Below, one piece after another: positions 50,730 to 58,960 of a stretch of 64,000 nucleotides of DNA. Every line of letters begins with the position of its first letter. Positions within the stretch are counted from its first letter, which is position 1. A program made the translations under genes and the position numbers. Below the pieces are notes generated by a model. It ran no database searches. It was given only the letters and a program-made list of their open reading frames with translations, and was not told the origin of the DNA. Source of the DNA: Brucella grignonensis (GTDB lineage: Bacteria; Pseudomonadota; Alphaproteobacteria; Rhizobiales; Rhizobiaceae); NCBI RefSeq assembly GCF_002252505.1, contig NZ_NNRL01000159.1, positions 186,001 through 250,000 of the forward strand, in the 5' to 3' direction.

Positions 50730-52802
50730 TCAAATCCCGAGCCCTCGTGTTCGCCCCATTTGCCACGATACCGATCCACCCTGCACGATGCCCGCAACCT
50801 CGCGGCCGAGCTGGCGGTCGATCACTGGCCGCCATGGGACAAGAGTGAACTCGTGGCTCTTTTCGACAATGGCGAACTTGCCGCTCGATAGATGTGCGAT
50901 CCCGGTGAACTTGCCGCTGATATTTTCGCCATCGGCAGCCGCCCGGAACGGCAAGCCTTTGCTGCTGGCCATTTCCGCACCGACGCGGGCCACTTCCCTT
51001 TCTCGCAGATTGGCGAGCAGGTTGCGCCGATAGAGGATGCGTCCATTCTGCTGCCGCGTGGCATCGCCCTGTGCGATATGGTGTTCACGCCGCTGGTCCA
51101 TAGCCTCGCGCACCTGCTGGCCGAACCCTGCCGGGGTAAGGTCCGAGGCGTCCGGTGTGACCAATCGCCGGTCCAGCCAGGTCGCGCCATCGGCGCCGAT
51201 CTGTTTTTCCAGATCGAAGGTCGAGACGACACGGATGCTGGCCTGCCGGTTGCGACCGGCATCATAGGCGGTGGCGCGGCTCTCGAAGTCTTCGGGGATG
51301 CGCCACTGGTCGGCGTCGATCCGCTCGGCAATCCCGGCCCGGCGTAGCGACTCCAATCGCCGGACATGGGCATCGACATAGCCCTCATAATCGCCACCCG
51401 GCACACGTCCCTCGAACTTCGCCTGTTCGAGGTGGCGGCTCGGTCGGTAGATACCATTTTCCGAGATCGCAGCGATGGTGCGATCAGAGGGACGTTGTGC
51501 TGTATCGGCGGGACCGACTTCCACGATGCTGCCGATCCGGGCATCTTCGACGCGGGCCGGATCAATGCCGGGAAGATGGTGTGTTCGCCCGTCGATGCCG
51601 TCCACCACGAGCGTCAGGTTCTCGCCCATCTCGTCGGCGAGATATTTGTCCACGACGCGGCCGGTGATGGGCGCCGCGGGTGCGGCATCGTGAAGCTGGA
51701 AGGTCATCGGATCACGTTCCTGCCCATCGACCTTCAGCGCCTCTTGCAAGTTACGGATGATGTCGCCGCGCTCGCCGAGTTCACGCAGCGCCGGTTCCAT
51801 CTTCGCGCCAAGCTCCCAGACGCCGGGTGCATGTTCCGTAGCCAGCCCCATCTTTTCCAGCTTGGCGAGACGGCGCAGGCGAAGTGTGCGGTTGAACTGG
51901 CGGCGTGCATCTGCCGGTTCGTGGCGCAGATCGAGGAACCTTTCGTCGGCTTCCTCGGTCATGGCGCGATCGATGCGCGTGAAGCGGTCCTGATCGATTT
52001 CGGCAGACAGCTTGCGGCTCTGCTCGATCTCGGTCACGGGGCCGAGTTCCAGCGTGGTCAGTTCGCTCGCCCGCTCACGAATACCATTGGCGAGATAGTC
52101 GCCATTGATAACCAGGTTCTCGCCCAGATCGTCCTTCCCCCGAACAATGACATGGACATGGGGATGGCCGGTATTGTGGTGATTGACCGCCACCCAATCG
52201 AGTTTCGTGCCAAGGTCGGCCTCGATGCGGCTCATCAGATCGCGGGTGTGTTCGGTGAGGTCGGAAAGATCGGCGGCATCTTCTGGCGAAACGATAAAGC
52301 GGAACTGGTGGCGATCGTCCTTGCCGCGATCAAGGAAGGCATCTCCATCGGCGCGGTCCTCCGTGGCGGAATAGAGCTGGCCACGTTCGCCATCGCGCGA
52401 GGTGCCGTCGCGCTGGATGTAGCGCAGATGGGCGGTCCCTTTGCCGCTCTTCCCCGCGCTCTGGACGTACCGGGTTTTGACGACGACGCGGCGCACTCCG
52501 GCTGCGCTGTGACGCCACCCGCCCGACAGGGTTCGGGCGCGGACATAGGCCGCGCCACGGCCACGCTTGACGCCCGGACCTTTGCTCGCCCGCGATGCCT
52601 TCCCGCTCTTTCCGGCCGAACCAGATGAAGACGACGAGGAAGTCCGTGATGCGAATGATGATGATCGACCGGGACCGTTGCTATGCTGACGCGCCAGCTT
52701 TTTTGCCTGCGTCAGAAAGCTCTTGGCTTTGCCCGCTTTCGGCACGTCGAATTTGATCCGGCCCGGCCTGGGGCGAAAGCGGTTCTCGTCGTCGGCGCTC
52801 AT
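50730..52802 (-). CDS. rlxS: DUF3363 relaxase/mobilisation nuclease (RlxS-like)
   Basis: 690 aa. Basic N-terminus rich in Ser/Arg/Lys, then the nuclease domain with DWVAVNHHNTGHPHVHVIVRG (the HxH metal site near 205-215) and INGDYLANGIRERASELTT, LELGP. The C-terminal half is DUF3363 (FEGRVPGGDYEGYVDAHVRR…GATWLDRRLVT). Homologous RlxS is the conjugative relaxase of ICEMlSym. A non-coding GC-rich stretch directly upstream is the natural place for oriT. Confidence 0.92.
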   Translation of the reverse strand: MSADDENRFRPRPGRIKFDVPKAGKAKSFLTQAKKLARQHSNGPGRSSSFASRTSSSSSSGSAGKSGKASRASKGPGVKRGRGAAYVRARTLSGGWRHSAAGVRRVVVKTRYVQSAGKSGKGTAHLRYIQRDGTSRDGERGQLYSATEDRADGDAFLDRGKDDRHQFRFIVSPEDAADLSDLTEHTRDLMSRIEADLGTKLDWVAVNHHNTGHPHVHVIVRGKDDLGENLVINGDYLANGIRERASELTTLELGPVTEIEQSRKLSAEIDQDRFTRIDRAMTEEADERFLDLRHEPADARRQFNRTLRLRRLAKLEKMGLATEHAPGVWELGAKMEPALRELGERGDIIRNLQEALKVDGQERDPMTFQLHDAAPAAPITGRVVDKYLADEMGENLTLVVDGIDGRTHHLPGIDPARVEDARIGSIVEVGPADTAQRPSDRTIAAISENGIYRPSRHLEQAKFEGRVPGGDYEGYVDAHVRRLESLRRAGIAERIDADQWRIPEDFESRATAYDAGRNRQASIRVVSTFDLEKQIGADGATWLDRRLVTPDASDLTPAGFGQQVREAMDQRREHHIAQGDATRQQNGRILYRRNLLANLREREVARVGAEMASSKGLPFRAAADGENISGKFTGIAHLSSGKFAIVEKSHEFTLVPWRPVIDRQLGREVAGIVQGGSVSWQMGRTRGLGI

Positions 52803-53115
52803 GAGCGCATCCCATGCCGTTCAGGCACGCAAACGGCTAATCTTCGGCTATAGTGCCGGTCAAAACCCAGTAAAGCCAAGGCTTTGCGCCATATCGCGGC
52901 ACGCGAGGCCCAAAAGCAGGGTGCCGTGCGCCGCGCCCCAAAGCAGTGTGCAGACAAGGGCTTGCCCAGAAACAAGCCCGACAGGGTGCCTGTTTCCTTT
53001 ATCTTGCCCTCCGCCTTTCTTCCCCTTTTTGCCCTTCCTGCCGGGAATGCAGCCAGGCGACCCCTTGCCTGACTGCACACCGGAAGCGGACCGAAAGTGC
53101 GTGGAGACACCATGC
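52803..53115. other. Non-coding GC-rich region, oriT candidate
   Basis: 313 bp without a supported gene between rlxS and the transglycosylase. It has several repeats: an imperfect inverted repeat CGCGGCACG (52895-52903) / CGTGCGCCGCG (52925-52935), direct repeats AAAGCAGGGTGC (52913-52924) and AAAGCAGTGTGC (52940-52951), and a small GGGC-tt-GCCC hairpin near 52959-52968. Repeats next to a relaxase gene are what an oriT looks like. I could not place a nic site. Confidence 0.45.
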
Positions 53116-53814
53116 TCATGGCTCGTCTCCATTGCCCGCACGGGCCACGAATATGCCGCCGTCCTGCGGCTCCTGATCGACGGAAACGCGCATAGGAACG
53201 GTTGCGCGGACGTCGTTCGACGGTTGATTGGCCGTCGCCGAATGGCCGCTGGATTGCACAACGAAGAGCGGAGCTTCGCGCCAATCCGGCGGTGGCGGCG
53301 GCACATCAGGCGCAGTCGCCCTGCCAAGAACAGGTGCGAGCGTGGCGACATAGGCGCGCGTTTCAGCGGGCAAAGTGCGGCCCGTCGCCAGATGCTCGTC
53401 ATAGCGACCGGGACCAGCATTGTAGGCGGCAAGCATGGCCGCAACATTGCCATAGCGGTCCCACATCTCGCGCAGATACGCCGTGCCTGCGAAGATGTTA
53501 TCGCGCGGATCGTAAGGGTCGCGCCCGAGACCATGGCGGCGGCGCAGGCCCGCCCAGGTATCGGGCATGACCTGCATCAGTCCCATCGCGCCCGCCGATG
53601 AAATTGCGCGCACATCGCCCGCGCTTTCCACGCGCAGCACGGCTCGAATCCAGTGCTCTGGAATGCCGAAACGCTGTGACGCCTCGGCAATGAACGCAGC
53701 ATGGGGATGCGCGGTGACAGGCGCAGGTTGCAGCGTGACCTGCGCCATGGCCGGCATCGAGCCGCTGCCAGCCGACAGCAGGGCCGTGAAGAGAAGAAAG
53801 GTGCGGGATCGCAT
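53116..53814 (-). CDS. Lytic transglycosylase (VirB1-like)
   Basis: 232 aa from ATG 53814; a longer frame upstream runs inside the DUF736 gene. Signal peptide (FLLFTALLSAGSGSMPAMAQ), then the SLT domain: catalytic Glu in VLRVESAGDVRAISSAGAMG, then LMQVMPDTW, AAYNAGPGRYDE. Opens peptidoglycan locally so the Trb channel can pass. The C-terminal tail is Pro-rich. Confidence 0.93.
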   Translation of the reverse strand: MRSRTFLLFTALLSAGSGSMPAMAQVTLQPAPVTAHPHAAFIAEASQRFGIPEHWIRAVLRVESAGDVRAISSAGAMGLMQVMPDTWAGLRRRHGLGRDPYDPRDNIFAGTAYLREMWDRYGNVAAMLAAYNAGPGRYDEHLATGRTLPAETRAYVATLAPVLGRATAPDVPPPPPDWREAPLFVVQSSGHSATANQPSNDVRATVPMRVSVDQEPQDGGIFVARAGNGDEP

Positions 53815-53818
53815 GATC

Positions 53819-54154
53819 TCAGTCGCGATCTTCGCGGGGCCGCGGGCGGCTCCAGTGCAGCGACCATGACGAGCCTGCATCGTCGTCGCGGAACAGGTTG
53901 GCGCGGATCGGGTGCGGTAAGGCCGGATCGTCGAGCAGCACCGAGAGATATTCGCCAGCCTTTTCGCCGGTGCGTTTCCATGCAGCACCGACCTCGGGAC
54001 CGTCATGCTCAATGTAATGGACGCGATAGTCCGGCGCATTCTCCGCATCGGAATGTTCAGCGGGCACGATGACGAGATCGCGCTTCATGGTGAGCGTGAC
54101 GAGCTGACCGGCGAAGCCGGATGCGTCACGCGCAAATTGACCGATCTGTGGCAT
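53819..54154 (-). CDS. DUF736 protein (first of two)
   Basis: 111 aa from ATG 54154. MPQIGQFARDASGFAGQLVT, then EVGAAWKRTGEKAGEYLSVL and PIRANLFRDDDAGSSWSLHW are the DUF736 landmarks. Small beta-rich proteins of this family are a constant of rhizobial conjugative elements, but their role is unknown. A paralogue lies at 61181-61507. 4 bp from the transglycosylase gene. Confidence 0.92.
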   Translation of the reverse strand: MPQIGQFARDASGFAGQLVTLTMKRDLVIVPAEHSDAENAPDYRVHYIEHDGPEVGAAWKRTGEKAGEYLSVLLDDPALPHPIRANLFRDDDAGSSWSLHWSRPRPREDRD

Positions 54155-54189
54155 GGTATGTCTCCTGTGTTGGTGGGTTTGGCGTGGGT

Positions 54190-54735
54190 TCAATGCGTGA
54201 CCGCCCGCCATTCGTAGCGGCCATCGCCTTCCTCATCGGTCCAGAGCGGAAGCGCCCGGCCGATGACGGAACTGGCGGGAACAGGTCCGAAGTAACGGCC
54301 GTCGAGGCTGTCCCGGATTTCCCAATTCATGAGGAAGAGTTCGCCGTCGCGGATGATGCGGCAGCCCTGCCAGACCGGCAGATCGCGTCCCATCCGGTCG
54401 CGCTCCAGTGCATCGCCCATCTCGACGTTATCGACGGTGATCGTCGCACCGCTGCGACAGACGCGCTGTCCCGGCAAGCCGAGGACGCGTTTCAGCAGCG
54501 GCACGCCCCGCCCGATATAGCCGCGCTCGACCATGAACCGCTCCAGCGGTTCGGGCGGCGCGATGACGACGAGTTCAGGAACTTCGACCACATCGGCAGG
54601 AACAACTGTGTAGAAGCCGATGGGCGCGCTGGCGGTCGCATTCCAGATCAGCCTGGTTGGCGGATCGGCAACGGCCGTGGCGACAAGCGTACCGACGGCC
54701 AACATGGACACGGCGAGGATATGACGGCGGCTCAT
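54190..54735 (-). CDS. traF: TraF, S26-family signal peptidase
   Basis: 181 aa from ATG 54735. N-terminal membrane helix (AVSMLAVGTLVATAVA), catalytic Ser in ATASAPIGFYTV and catalytic Lys in PLLKRVLGLPGQRVC. TraF enzymes cyclise or mature the TrbC pilin in RP4-type systems. Overlaps the DUF2840 gene by 4 bp. Confidence 0.93.
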   Translation of the reverse strand: MSRRHILAVSMLAVGTLVATAVADPPTRLIWNATASAPIGFYTVVPADVVEVPELVVIAPPEPLERFMVERGYIGRGVPLLKRVLGLPGQRVCRSGATITVDNVEMGDALERDRMGRDLPVWQGCRIIRDGELFLMNWEIRDSLDGRYFGPVPASSVIGRALPLWTDEEGDGRYEWRAVTH

Positions 54736-55250
54736 GGTGCGATCCTCCGGCGGCTGACCCATGCGGCATGGCGTTCCGGCGTGTAGGGGTTGGGGTCCTG
54801 ACCGGCGATCATGCGGTTGTGGACGTGCCGCCAATGGTCCGGCGCAGCATCCGCAGGATCGACGCCAAGCGCGTCCACGGCGTCGATGGCGGCCAGCGCT
54901 TGCTGCACCTTTGGCCAGCCATCAATACGCAGCAGGATCTCGCCGCCGGGGCGAACGAAGGGCACGGTCTGGAACGGCTCGCCACGCCCGACAGCGCGCA
55001 GTATGTCGAGCCGCGAGACGATGGTGCCGTAGTCGTTGGAGGCCCAGCGGACGAAGGCGAAGATGCTTTCGGGTGCGAAGCCGACGAGACTGCGGCGGCG
55101 GTCGATGATCTGCTCAAAGCTCTTGTGGCCGAAGCGTATCCAGTGCTCAACCTTCCGCTTCTGGAAGGCCAGTTCGACAAGTGTGGTGAAGGGCGCTGGA
55201 CCGTCCGCCAGCGGATGTTCATGCGCACCACGCCCGGTTTTGCCGGTCAT
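54732..55250 (-). CDS. DUF2840 protein
   Basis: 172 aa. TTLVELAFQKRKVEHWIRFG, FAFVRWASNDYGTIVSRLDI, LRAV, PFVRPGGEILLRIDGWPKVQ is the DUF2840 family, found only between traF and parA in elements like this. Function unknown; its place in an overlapping chain suggests a structural or maturation role in transfer. Overlaps both neighbours. Confidence 0.9.
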   Translation of the reverse strand: MTGKTGRGAHEHPLADGPAPFTTLVELAFQKRKVEHWIRFGHKSFEQIIDRRRSLVGFAPESIFAFVRWASNDYGTIVSRLDILRAVGRGEPFQTVPFVRPGGEILLRIDGWPKVQQALAAIDAVDALGVDPADAAPDHWRHVHNRMIAGQDPNPYTPERHAAWVSRRRIAP

Positions 55251-55501
55251 GGCCGGTCTCCTTCGGTGGGTGGAAACTCGCGGCCCAGCAGCTCGCGCAG
55301 CATCACGGCGACGGTGACGCCGCGCCGGAAAGCGGCCACCTTGATGCGCCCGCGCAGTTCGGGTGTGATGTCGATGGTCAGGCGGGCGGTAAACGCCTCG
55401 GCAGCCATCTTTCCGGTTGCCGGCGCATCGGCGGCCCTGACCCAGCTATCGGGATTACCCGGACGCGATGCGAAGCCGGATTTGGCGGGTGGACGTGTCA
55501 T
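55247..55501 (-). CDS. Ribbon-helix-helix protein, likely ParA partner
   Basis: 84 aa. The C-terminal 50 residues read FTARLTIDITPELRGRIKVA, AFRRGVTVAVMLRELLGREF, a ribbon-helix-helix DNA-binding fold; the N-terminus is disordered. It overlaps the parA stop by 4 bp, so it is probably the centromere-binding partner or autorepressor of ParA (ParG/ParB-like role). Confidence 0.85.
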   Translation of the reverse strand: MTRPPAKSGFASRPGNPDSWVRAADAPATGKMAAEAFTARLTIDITPELRGRIKVAAFRRGVTVAVMLRELLGREFPPTEGDRP

Positions 55502-56151
55502 CGCACAATCCTCCCGATCCCGAGGCTATCGATCTCGGCCACCAGCGCTGTGACCTCCTGTGCAGCCCGTTCGCCGCCATCGGTCTCTGAGACCAGTCGC
55601 CCAGTTTGTGCGGCTTCAGCAAAGGCGACGCGCTGGCCGATGGTCGTGGCCAGCAACGGCGGATCTTGGTCCGCCAGTGTCTCAGCCGTTTCGCGGGCGA
55701 TGACGGTGCGCGCAGCGCATCGGTTCAGCAGAAAACGGGCGGCCAGTTCAGGACGATAGATGCGTGCTTCGTTCAGAAGCGCCAGCATCTCGGCGGAGGC
55801 CCAGCCGTCGAAAGGAGATGGCTGCACCGGGACCAGCACCAGATCGGCTGCAAGCAGCGCTGAGCGCATCAGACCAGCGACACGGGGCGGACCATCGATG
55901 ACGACATGGTCGGCGTCACGCGCCAGCTCCGGCGCTTCCCGGTGCAGCGTATCGCGGGCCAGGCCGATGACACTGAACAGCCTTGGCAGCCCTTCATGGC
56001 CACGCCGCTGCGACCAGTCGAGTGCGGAGCCTTGCGGATCGGCGTCGATCAGGATGACGCGTTTGCCTTCCGCAGCCCACGCACCGGCGAGATGCAGCGC
56101 CAACGTGGTTTTTCCGACACCGCCTTTCTGATTGAGGAGAGCGACGATCAT
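55498..56151 (-). CDS. parA: ParA-family partition ATPase
   Basis: 217 aa. Deviant Walker A LNQKGGVGKTTLALHLAGAW, then VILIDADPQGSALDWSQRR and VVIDGPPRVAGLM. A small ParA, as on plasmids and ICEs. Overlaps repA by 4 bp and the ribbon-helix-helix gene by 4 bp. Helps keep the excised, replicating form in daughter cells. Confidence 0.95.
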   Translation of the reverse strand: MIVALLNQKGGVGKTTLALHLAGAWAAEGKRVILIDADPQGSALDWSQRRGHEGLPRLFSVIGLARDTLHREAPELARDADHVVIDGPPRVAGLMRSALLAADLVLVPVQPSPFDGWASAEMLALLNEARIYRPELAARFLLNRCAARTVIARETAETLADQDPPLLATTIGQRVAFAEAAQTGRLVSETDGGERAAQEVTALVAEIDSLGIGRIVR

Positions 56152-57293
56152 CGCTGTCCTCCCGGCTTGCCGAGAGGAAGTTCAGGCGTGCTTGTTGACG
56201 CGGGCGATCCTTGCTTTGGGGGTGTCAGCTTGCCTTTATGGGCACCCGATCTGAGGGCCGCACCAGCCTTCGCGATGAGCTTTTCCACATCGCGCCGCCG
56301 CTCTTCAAAGTTAGATTCTGTGTTAGACTTTAAGTTAAGGGCGCGATTTTCGCTTTTGTTACCGAAGGATAGGAGGTGTTTGGGTTCCCGATAGCACGAG
56401 CCTCCGGTTCCTGATGGCACGATAGTCCGGGTTCCCGATAGCACGAGACTATCCACAGGTTTTCCACAGGCCGGGACAGGCTCGAAAGCGAGCAGCATCC
56501 GGCCGCCGGTTTCGACCTCGGCGAACAGGGTGTAGCCGGGCAGTGGCTGGCGGCGGATAATGTCGCGCAGCTCGAAGGCGAAGCGCTTGAACGGCGACAG
56601 ACTGCCCGATTTCTGGTGCAGGTGACGGAAGTCGAACCGCCAACCGTTTTTCTGTCGCCCACCATGCTTGCGCACCAGGCGATAGAGCCAGCGATCCAAC
56701 CCGCCGGTCAGATTGAAATAGGCCCGGTCGATGGTGAGGATCAGGGCGTCATCCAGAACCGCACTGTAGAACCAGTCGGGCACGATCATCTCGATGCCGT
56801 CCGGACGGCCATTGGCATCGGTCCGCTCGTGCCATTCGTTGATCCACGAAAAACGATGTCGCCGTCCATTCGCGCGCTGGCGGATCGAGGTTGCAACCGT
56901 GGTCGATTGCAGCCGGTCCAGCGCCGCCTTCAGGCGCTGATAGTCCCTCAGGGAGGTTCCGCGCCCTGTGAATGTCAGGATTTCATAAGGCGTTGCCGCC
57001 ATCAGGCGCGACGTGCGCAGACCGGCGTCCCGCGCTTCCACGATCTGGCTGGCCGCCCAGATCAGTATATCGGCGTCCCAGATCGTCGCCATACCGTGAT
57101 CGGGAACAGCTTCGACACGGATCGAGACGTTGCCCAAGGCAAAGTCAATCGGGCGGCTACGGTGCGATTTGGAAAGGGAAAAGAAAGGATAGGCCATGAG
57201 ATCCTGCGCGTCTCGTGGTGCGAATTCCCCGGGAAGCGCCCGAAACAGATCGAGTTGCCCGCGTTCCGAGGCGGATGGGTGCTGCGCTGCCAT
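56148..57293 (-). CDS. repA: RepA-type replication initiator
   Basis: 381 aa from ATG 57293, chosen because it lies just after the rdfS stop; 53 upstream codons lie inside rdfS. Typical stretches are YPFFSLSKSHRSRPIDFALG, VSIRVEAVPDHGMATIWDAD, YFNLTGGLDRWLYRLVRKHG and KSGSLSPFKRFAFELRDIIR, which mark the replication initiator protein A family with two winged-helix domains. The last fifth is variable and contains three repeats (LVLSGTRT, IVPSGTG, SCYREP) encoded by iteron-like DNA. It would allow autonomous replication of the excised ICE. Confidence 0.92.
   Translation of the reverse strand: MAAQHPSASERGQLDLFRALPGEFAPRDAQDLMAYPFFSLSKSHRSRPIDFALGNVSIRVEAVPDHGMATIWDADILIWAASQIVEARDAGLRTSRLMAATPYEILTFTGRGTSLRDYQRLKAALDRLQSTTVATSIRQRANGRRHRFSWINEWHERTDANGRPDGIEMIVPDWFYSAVLDDALILTIDRAYFNLTGGLDRWLYRLVRKHGGRQKNGWRFDFRHLHQKSGSLSPFKRFAFELRDIIRRQPLPGYTLFAEVETGGRMLLAFEPVPACGKPVDSLVLSGTRTIVPSGTGGSCYREPKHLLSFGNKSENRALNLKSNTESNFEERRRDVEKLIAKAGAALRSGAHKGKLTPPKQGSPASTSTPELPLGKPGGQR
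56382..56468. repeat. Three iterons plus two DnaA-box-like sites inside repA
   Basis: GGGTTCCCGATAGCACGAG occurs at 56382-56400 and identically at 56429-56447, with a close variant (CGGTTCCTGATGGCACGAT) at 56405-56423. Spacing is 23 and 24 bp, about two helix turns. Directly beside them lie CTATCCACA (56449-56457) and TTTTCCACA (56460-56468), each 8 of 9 bases to the DnaA box TTATCCACA. This is a candidate replication origin within the initiator gene. Confidence 0.65.
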
Positions 57294-57312
57294 CAGGGGC
57301 CGACCGCCGTGT

Positions 57313-57594
57313 TCAGCGCGTGATGCGCTTGGGCGAGGTGAATGCGGTCGGCGGCATAGGTTTCGCCGGGAGAACTTGTCCGCGTGGGTCCGACGTGGAG
57401 GTAACCGATCCGCGCGCAACCCAGGCTGCGAGATCCTCGACCGAATAGACAACGCGGCCGCCGAGCTTGTGATAGGCAGGTCCCGTTCCGTAGGTTCTGT
57501 GCTTTTCCAGCGTGCGCGCGGACAGGCTGAGGAAATCGGCGGCTTCCTTGGTGCGCAGGTAGCGTGGCGGCAAGGCGGCGAGATCAGGTCGCAT
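57313..57594 (-). CDS. rdfS: RdfS-like excisionase (MerR/AlpA-type HTH)
   Basis: 93 aa from ATG 57594 with GGAGG at good spacing. LRTKEAADFLSLSARTLEKH, RTYGTGPAYHKLGGRVVYS, VEDLAAWVARG is the AlpA/HTH_17 winged helix of recombination directionality factors. In ICEMlSym, RdfS steers the integrase to excision, lies directly before the rep/parA/transfer genes and is activated by FseA. The same order is seen here. Confidence 0.85.
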   Translation of the reverse strand: MRPDLAALPPRYLRTKEAADFLSLSARTLEKHRTYGTGPAYHKLGGRVVYSVEDLAAWVARGSVTSTSDPRGQVLPAKPMPPTAFTSPKRITR

Positions 57595-57619
57595 GGGGTG
57601 GCCTCCGTGGTTGTGCAGG

Positions 57620-57642
57620 ATGCCGCTGACGATCAGCGGCAT
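57620..57642. promoter_or_regulatory. Perfect 10+3+10 palindrome upstream of rdfS
   Basis: ATGCCGCTGA-CGA-TCAGCGGCAT, 26 bp before the rdfS ATG, between fseA and rdfS. The position fits an operator bound by FseA, RdfS or another control protein. It could also form a leader hairpin over the ribosome site. Confidence 0.6.
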
Positions 57643-57730
57643 GACATGCGCACGGTGGCGAAGGCGCGGCGGCATAGGGGATGAGGAAGATCGAAGGGGT
57701 AGAATCCTCACCCTCGATCAGACGTCAGTG

Positions 57731-58496
57731 TCAGGGTTTGCGACGATGGCGCAAAAGGTCCTGATAACCGCCGTCGATCACCGCGGCGGCAGATCGGACA
57801 AGGGCGATGACAGAGGCGCGCAAAGCCGATGTCTTCCACGGTTCGGCCCGAACGCGCGCCTCTCCGTAGATGGCGATGGCAATCTCACGATAAGTCGCGT
57901 GGTTGGCGTTTCCGTCGGCGGCTTGCATCATCAGGCGGAACCGCCGGCGCTGATACGGCGTCATCCTGGGGTCGCGGCGCGCGGGTTTCCCGGCCAGCAT
58001 GTGCCAGAGCCTGAGAATGGCTTCGAGCCGATCCGGCAGATTTTGGTCAAGTGGCAGGATGATCGCCGGCTGCGAATTGGCATCGGTGTCGGCGAGGATC
58101 AGATATTGAACGCCGTCGCTGACGTCACAGACACCATATGTCCCCTCTGGTCCGCAGATGGCATCAGCAAAATCGACCGATAAGGCGGACGGAGAAGGCG
58201 GAAGAAAATCGGGCGCTGCCCCGAGCATCAGCATGTCCGGATTGGCAACAGGCGACCAGATGACCGGTTGGTCGAGCGCGGAAAAGCCGGGGTCTGCCGG
58301 GAAATCGCAACCCCCAGCGATTTTGGACGTCATCCGCAAGGGGAAGATGCCCGGCGCCTTGCGCTACAAGGTCATCGAAACAGGCCTGATAGGACGCGTT
58401 ACGGCGCAGGCATTCCCAGGCGACACCCTCAACGGGCAGCGCATCGTAGAATTCATACTGGTCCTGGTCTCGCCAGCGGGATGTATCCGGCTTCAT
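57731..58496 (-). CDS. fseA: FseA-like excision activator made by +1 frameshift (DUF6499 + DUF2285)
   Basis: Two frames overlap. Frame 1 starts at ATG 58496 (AGGAG upstream) with MKPDTSRWRDQDQYEFYDAL…WECLRRNASYQACFDDLV, a DUF6499 domain, and reaches LRF at residue 65. Frame 2 then continues PADPGFSALDQPVIWSPVAN and the DUF2285 domain (PYQRRRFRLMMQAADG…YGEARVRAE…IDGGYQDLLRHRR) to the stop at 57731. The join falls exactly on the Phe codon in TTTC, giving a 254-aa protein. Without slippage frame 1 yields 110 aa ending at 58164. FseA of ICEMlSym is made this way and switches on rdfS. Confidence 0.85.
58301..58304 (-). promoter_or_regulatory. Slip site UUUC of programmed +1 frameshift
   Basis: In the mRNA the zero frame reads CGA-UUU-CCC-GGC. 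If tRNA-Phe slips one base from UUU to UUC, reading continues CCG-GCA-GAC and enters the DUF2285 frame. Phe is codon 65 of the first frame and codon 13 of the second. The same UUU-to-UUC slip was shown for msi172-msi171 of ICEMlSym R7A. Confidence 0.8.
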
Positions 58497-58624
58497 TGCT
58501 CCGCTCCTGGTTGAAACTGCACAGGTGGAGCGTGAAAGAATTGCGGCGCTTCTACCGGGATGGAAGCCGGGACAAAGACATGGGGTGATGCTCTGAGGGC
58601 ATCACTGGTGTGACGGCGCCGAGG

Positions 58625-58900
58625 TCAGGTCCGATCTGTCCGACGGCGGAGCAGCTGGCGATAGCCGCTCTGTGTCATCCAGCGCGCGCGGGCAAGATGG
58701 CTGTCATGGACCTGCCGGGCGCGCACTGGTTCCAGGGCGGGGTCGATACCGAACAGAATGTTGACGGCTTCGGTCCATTCCGCACCATCGGCGTCAGCAT
58801 CAAGCAGCCGCATGTAGAGTTTGACGTGCGCGCGATCATATTCGGTCAGCTCGTCGCCGACAGGCGCGATGTCGTCAAAGGGGACGACTGCGAATGTCAT
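58625..58900 (-). CDS. qseM: QseM-like antiactivator, short DUF2285 protein
   Basis: 91 aa. It aligns with the C-terminal part of the neighbouring FseA: YDRAHVKLYMRLLDAD with YQRRRFRLMMQAADGN, EAVNILFGID with EIAIAIYGEA, and ARWMTQSGYRQLLRRR with AAAVIDGGYQDLLRHRR. A lone DUF2285 domain of this size next to fseA and an XRE gene is the QseM pattern. QseM binds and blocks FseA and TraR. It could instead be another DUF2285 regulator of the same family. Confidence 0.7.
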   Translation of the reverse strand: MTFAVVPFDDIAPVGDELTEYDRAHVKLYMRLLDADADGAEWTEAVNILFGIDPALEPVRARQVHDSHLARARWMTQSGYRQLLRRRTDRT

Positions 58901-58960
58901 GTCGAGGGCCGCCGCAGGGCGCAGGCCGCCGCAGCGGATTGATGATGTCGCCGGCGCCGG

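Noticed and set aside
54657-55553. 298-aa plus-strand frame opposite traF/DUF2840
   Set aside because: Antisense of three well-supported genes, no ribosome site, low-complexity Arg/Ala composition.
57731-58496. fseA as a simple pseudogene
   Set aside because: Both frames are intact with no other stops, and the frame change falls exactly on TTTC at a Phe codon, as in the known programmed frameshift.
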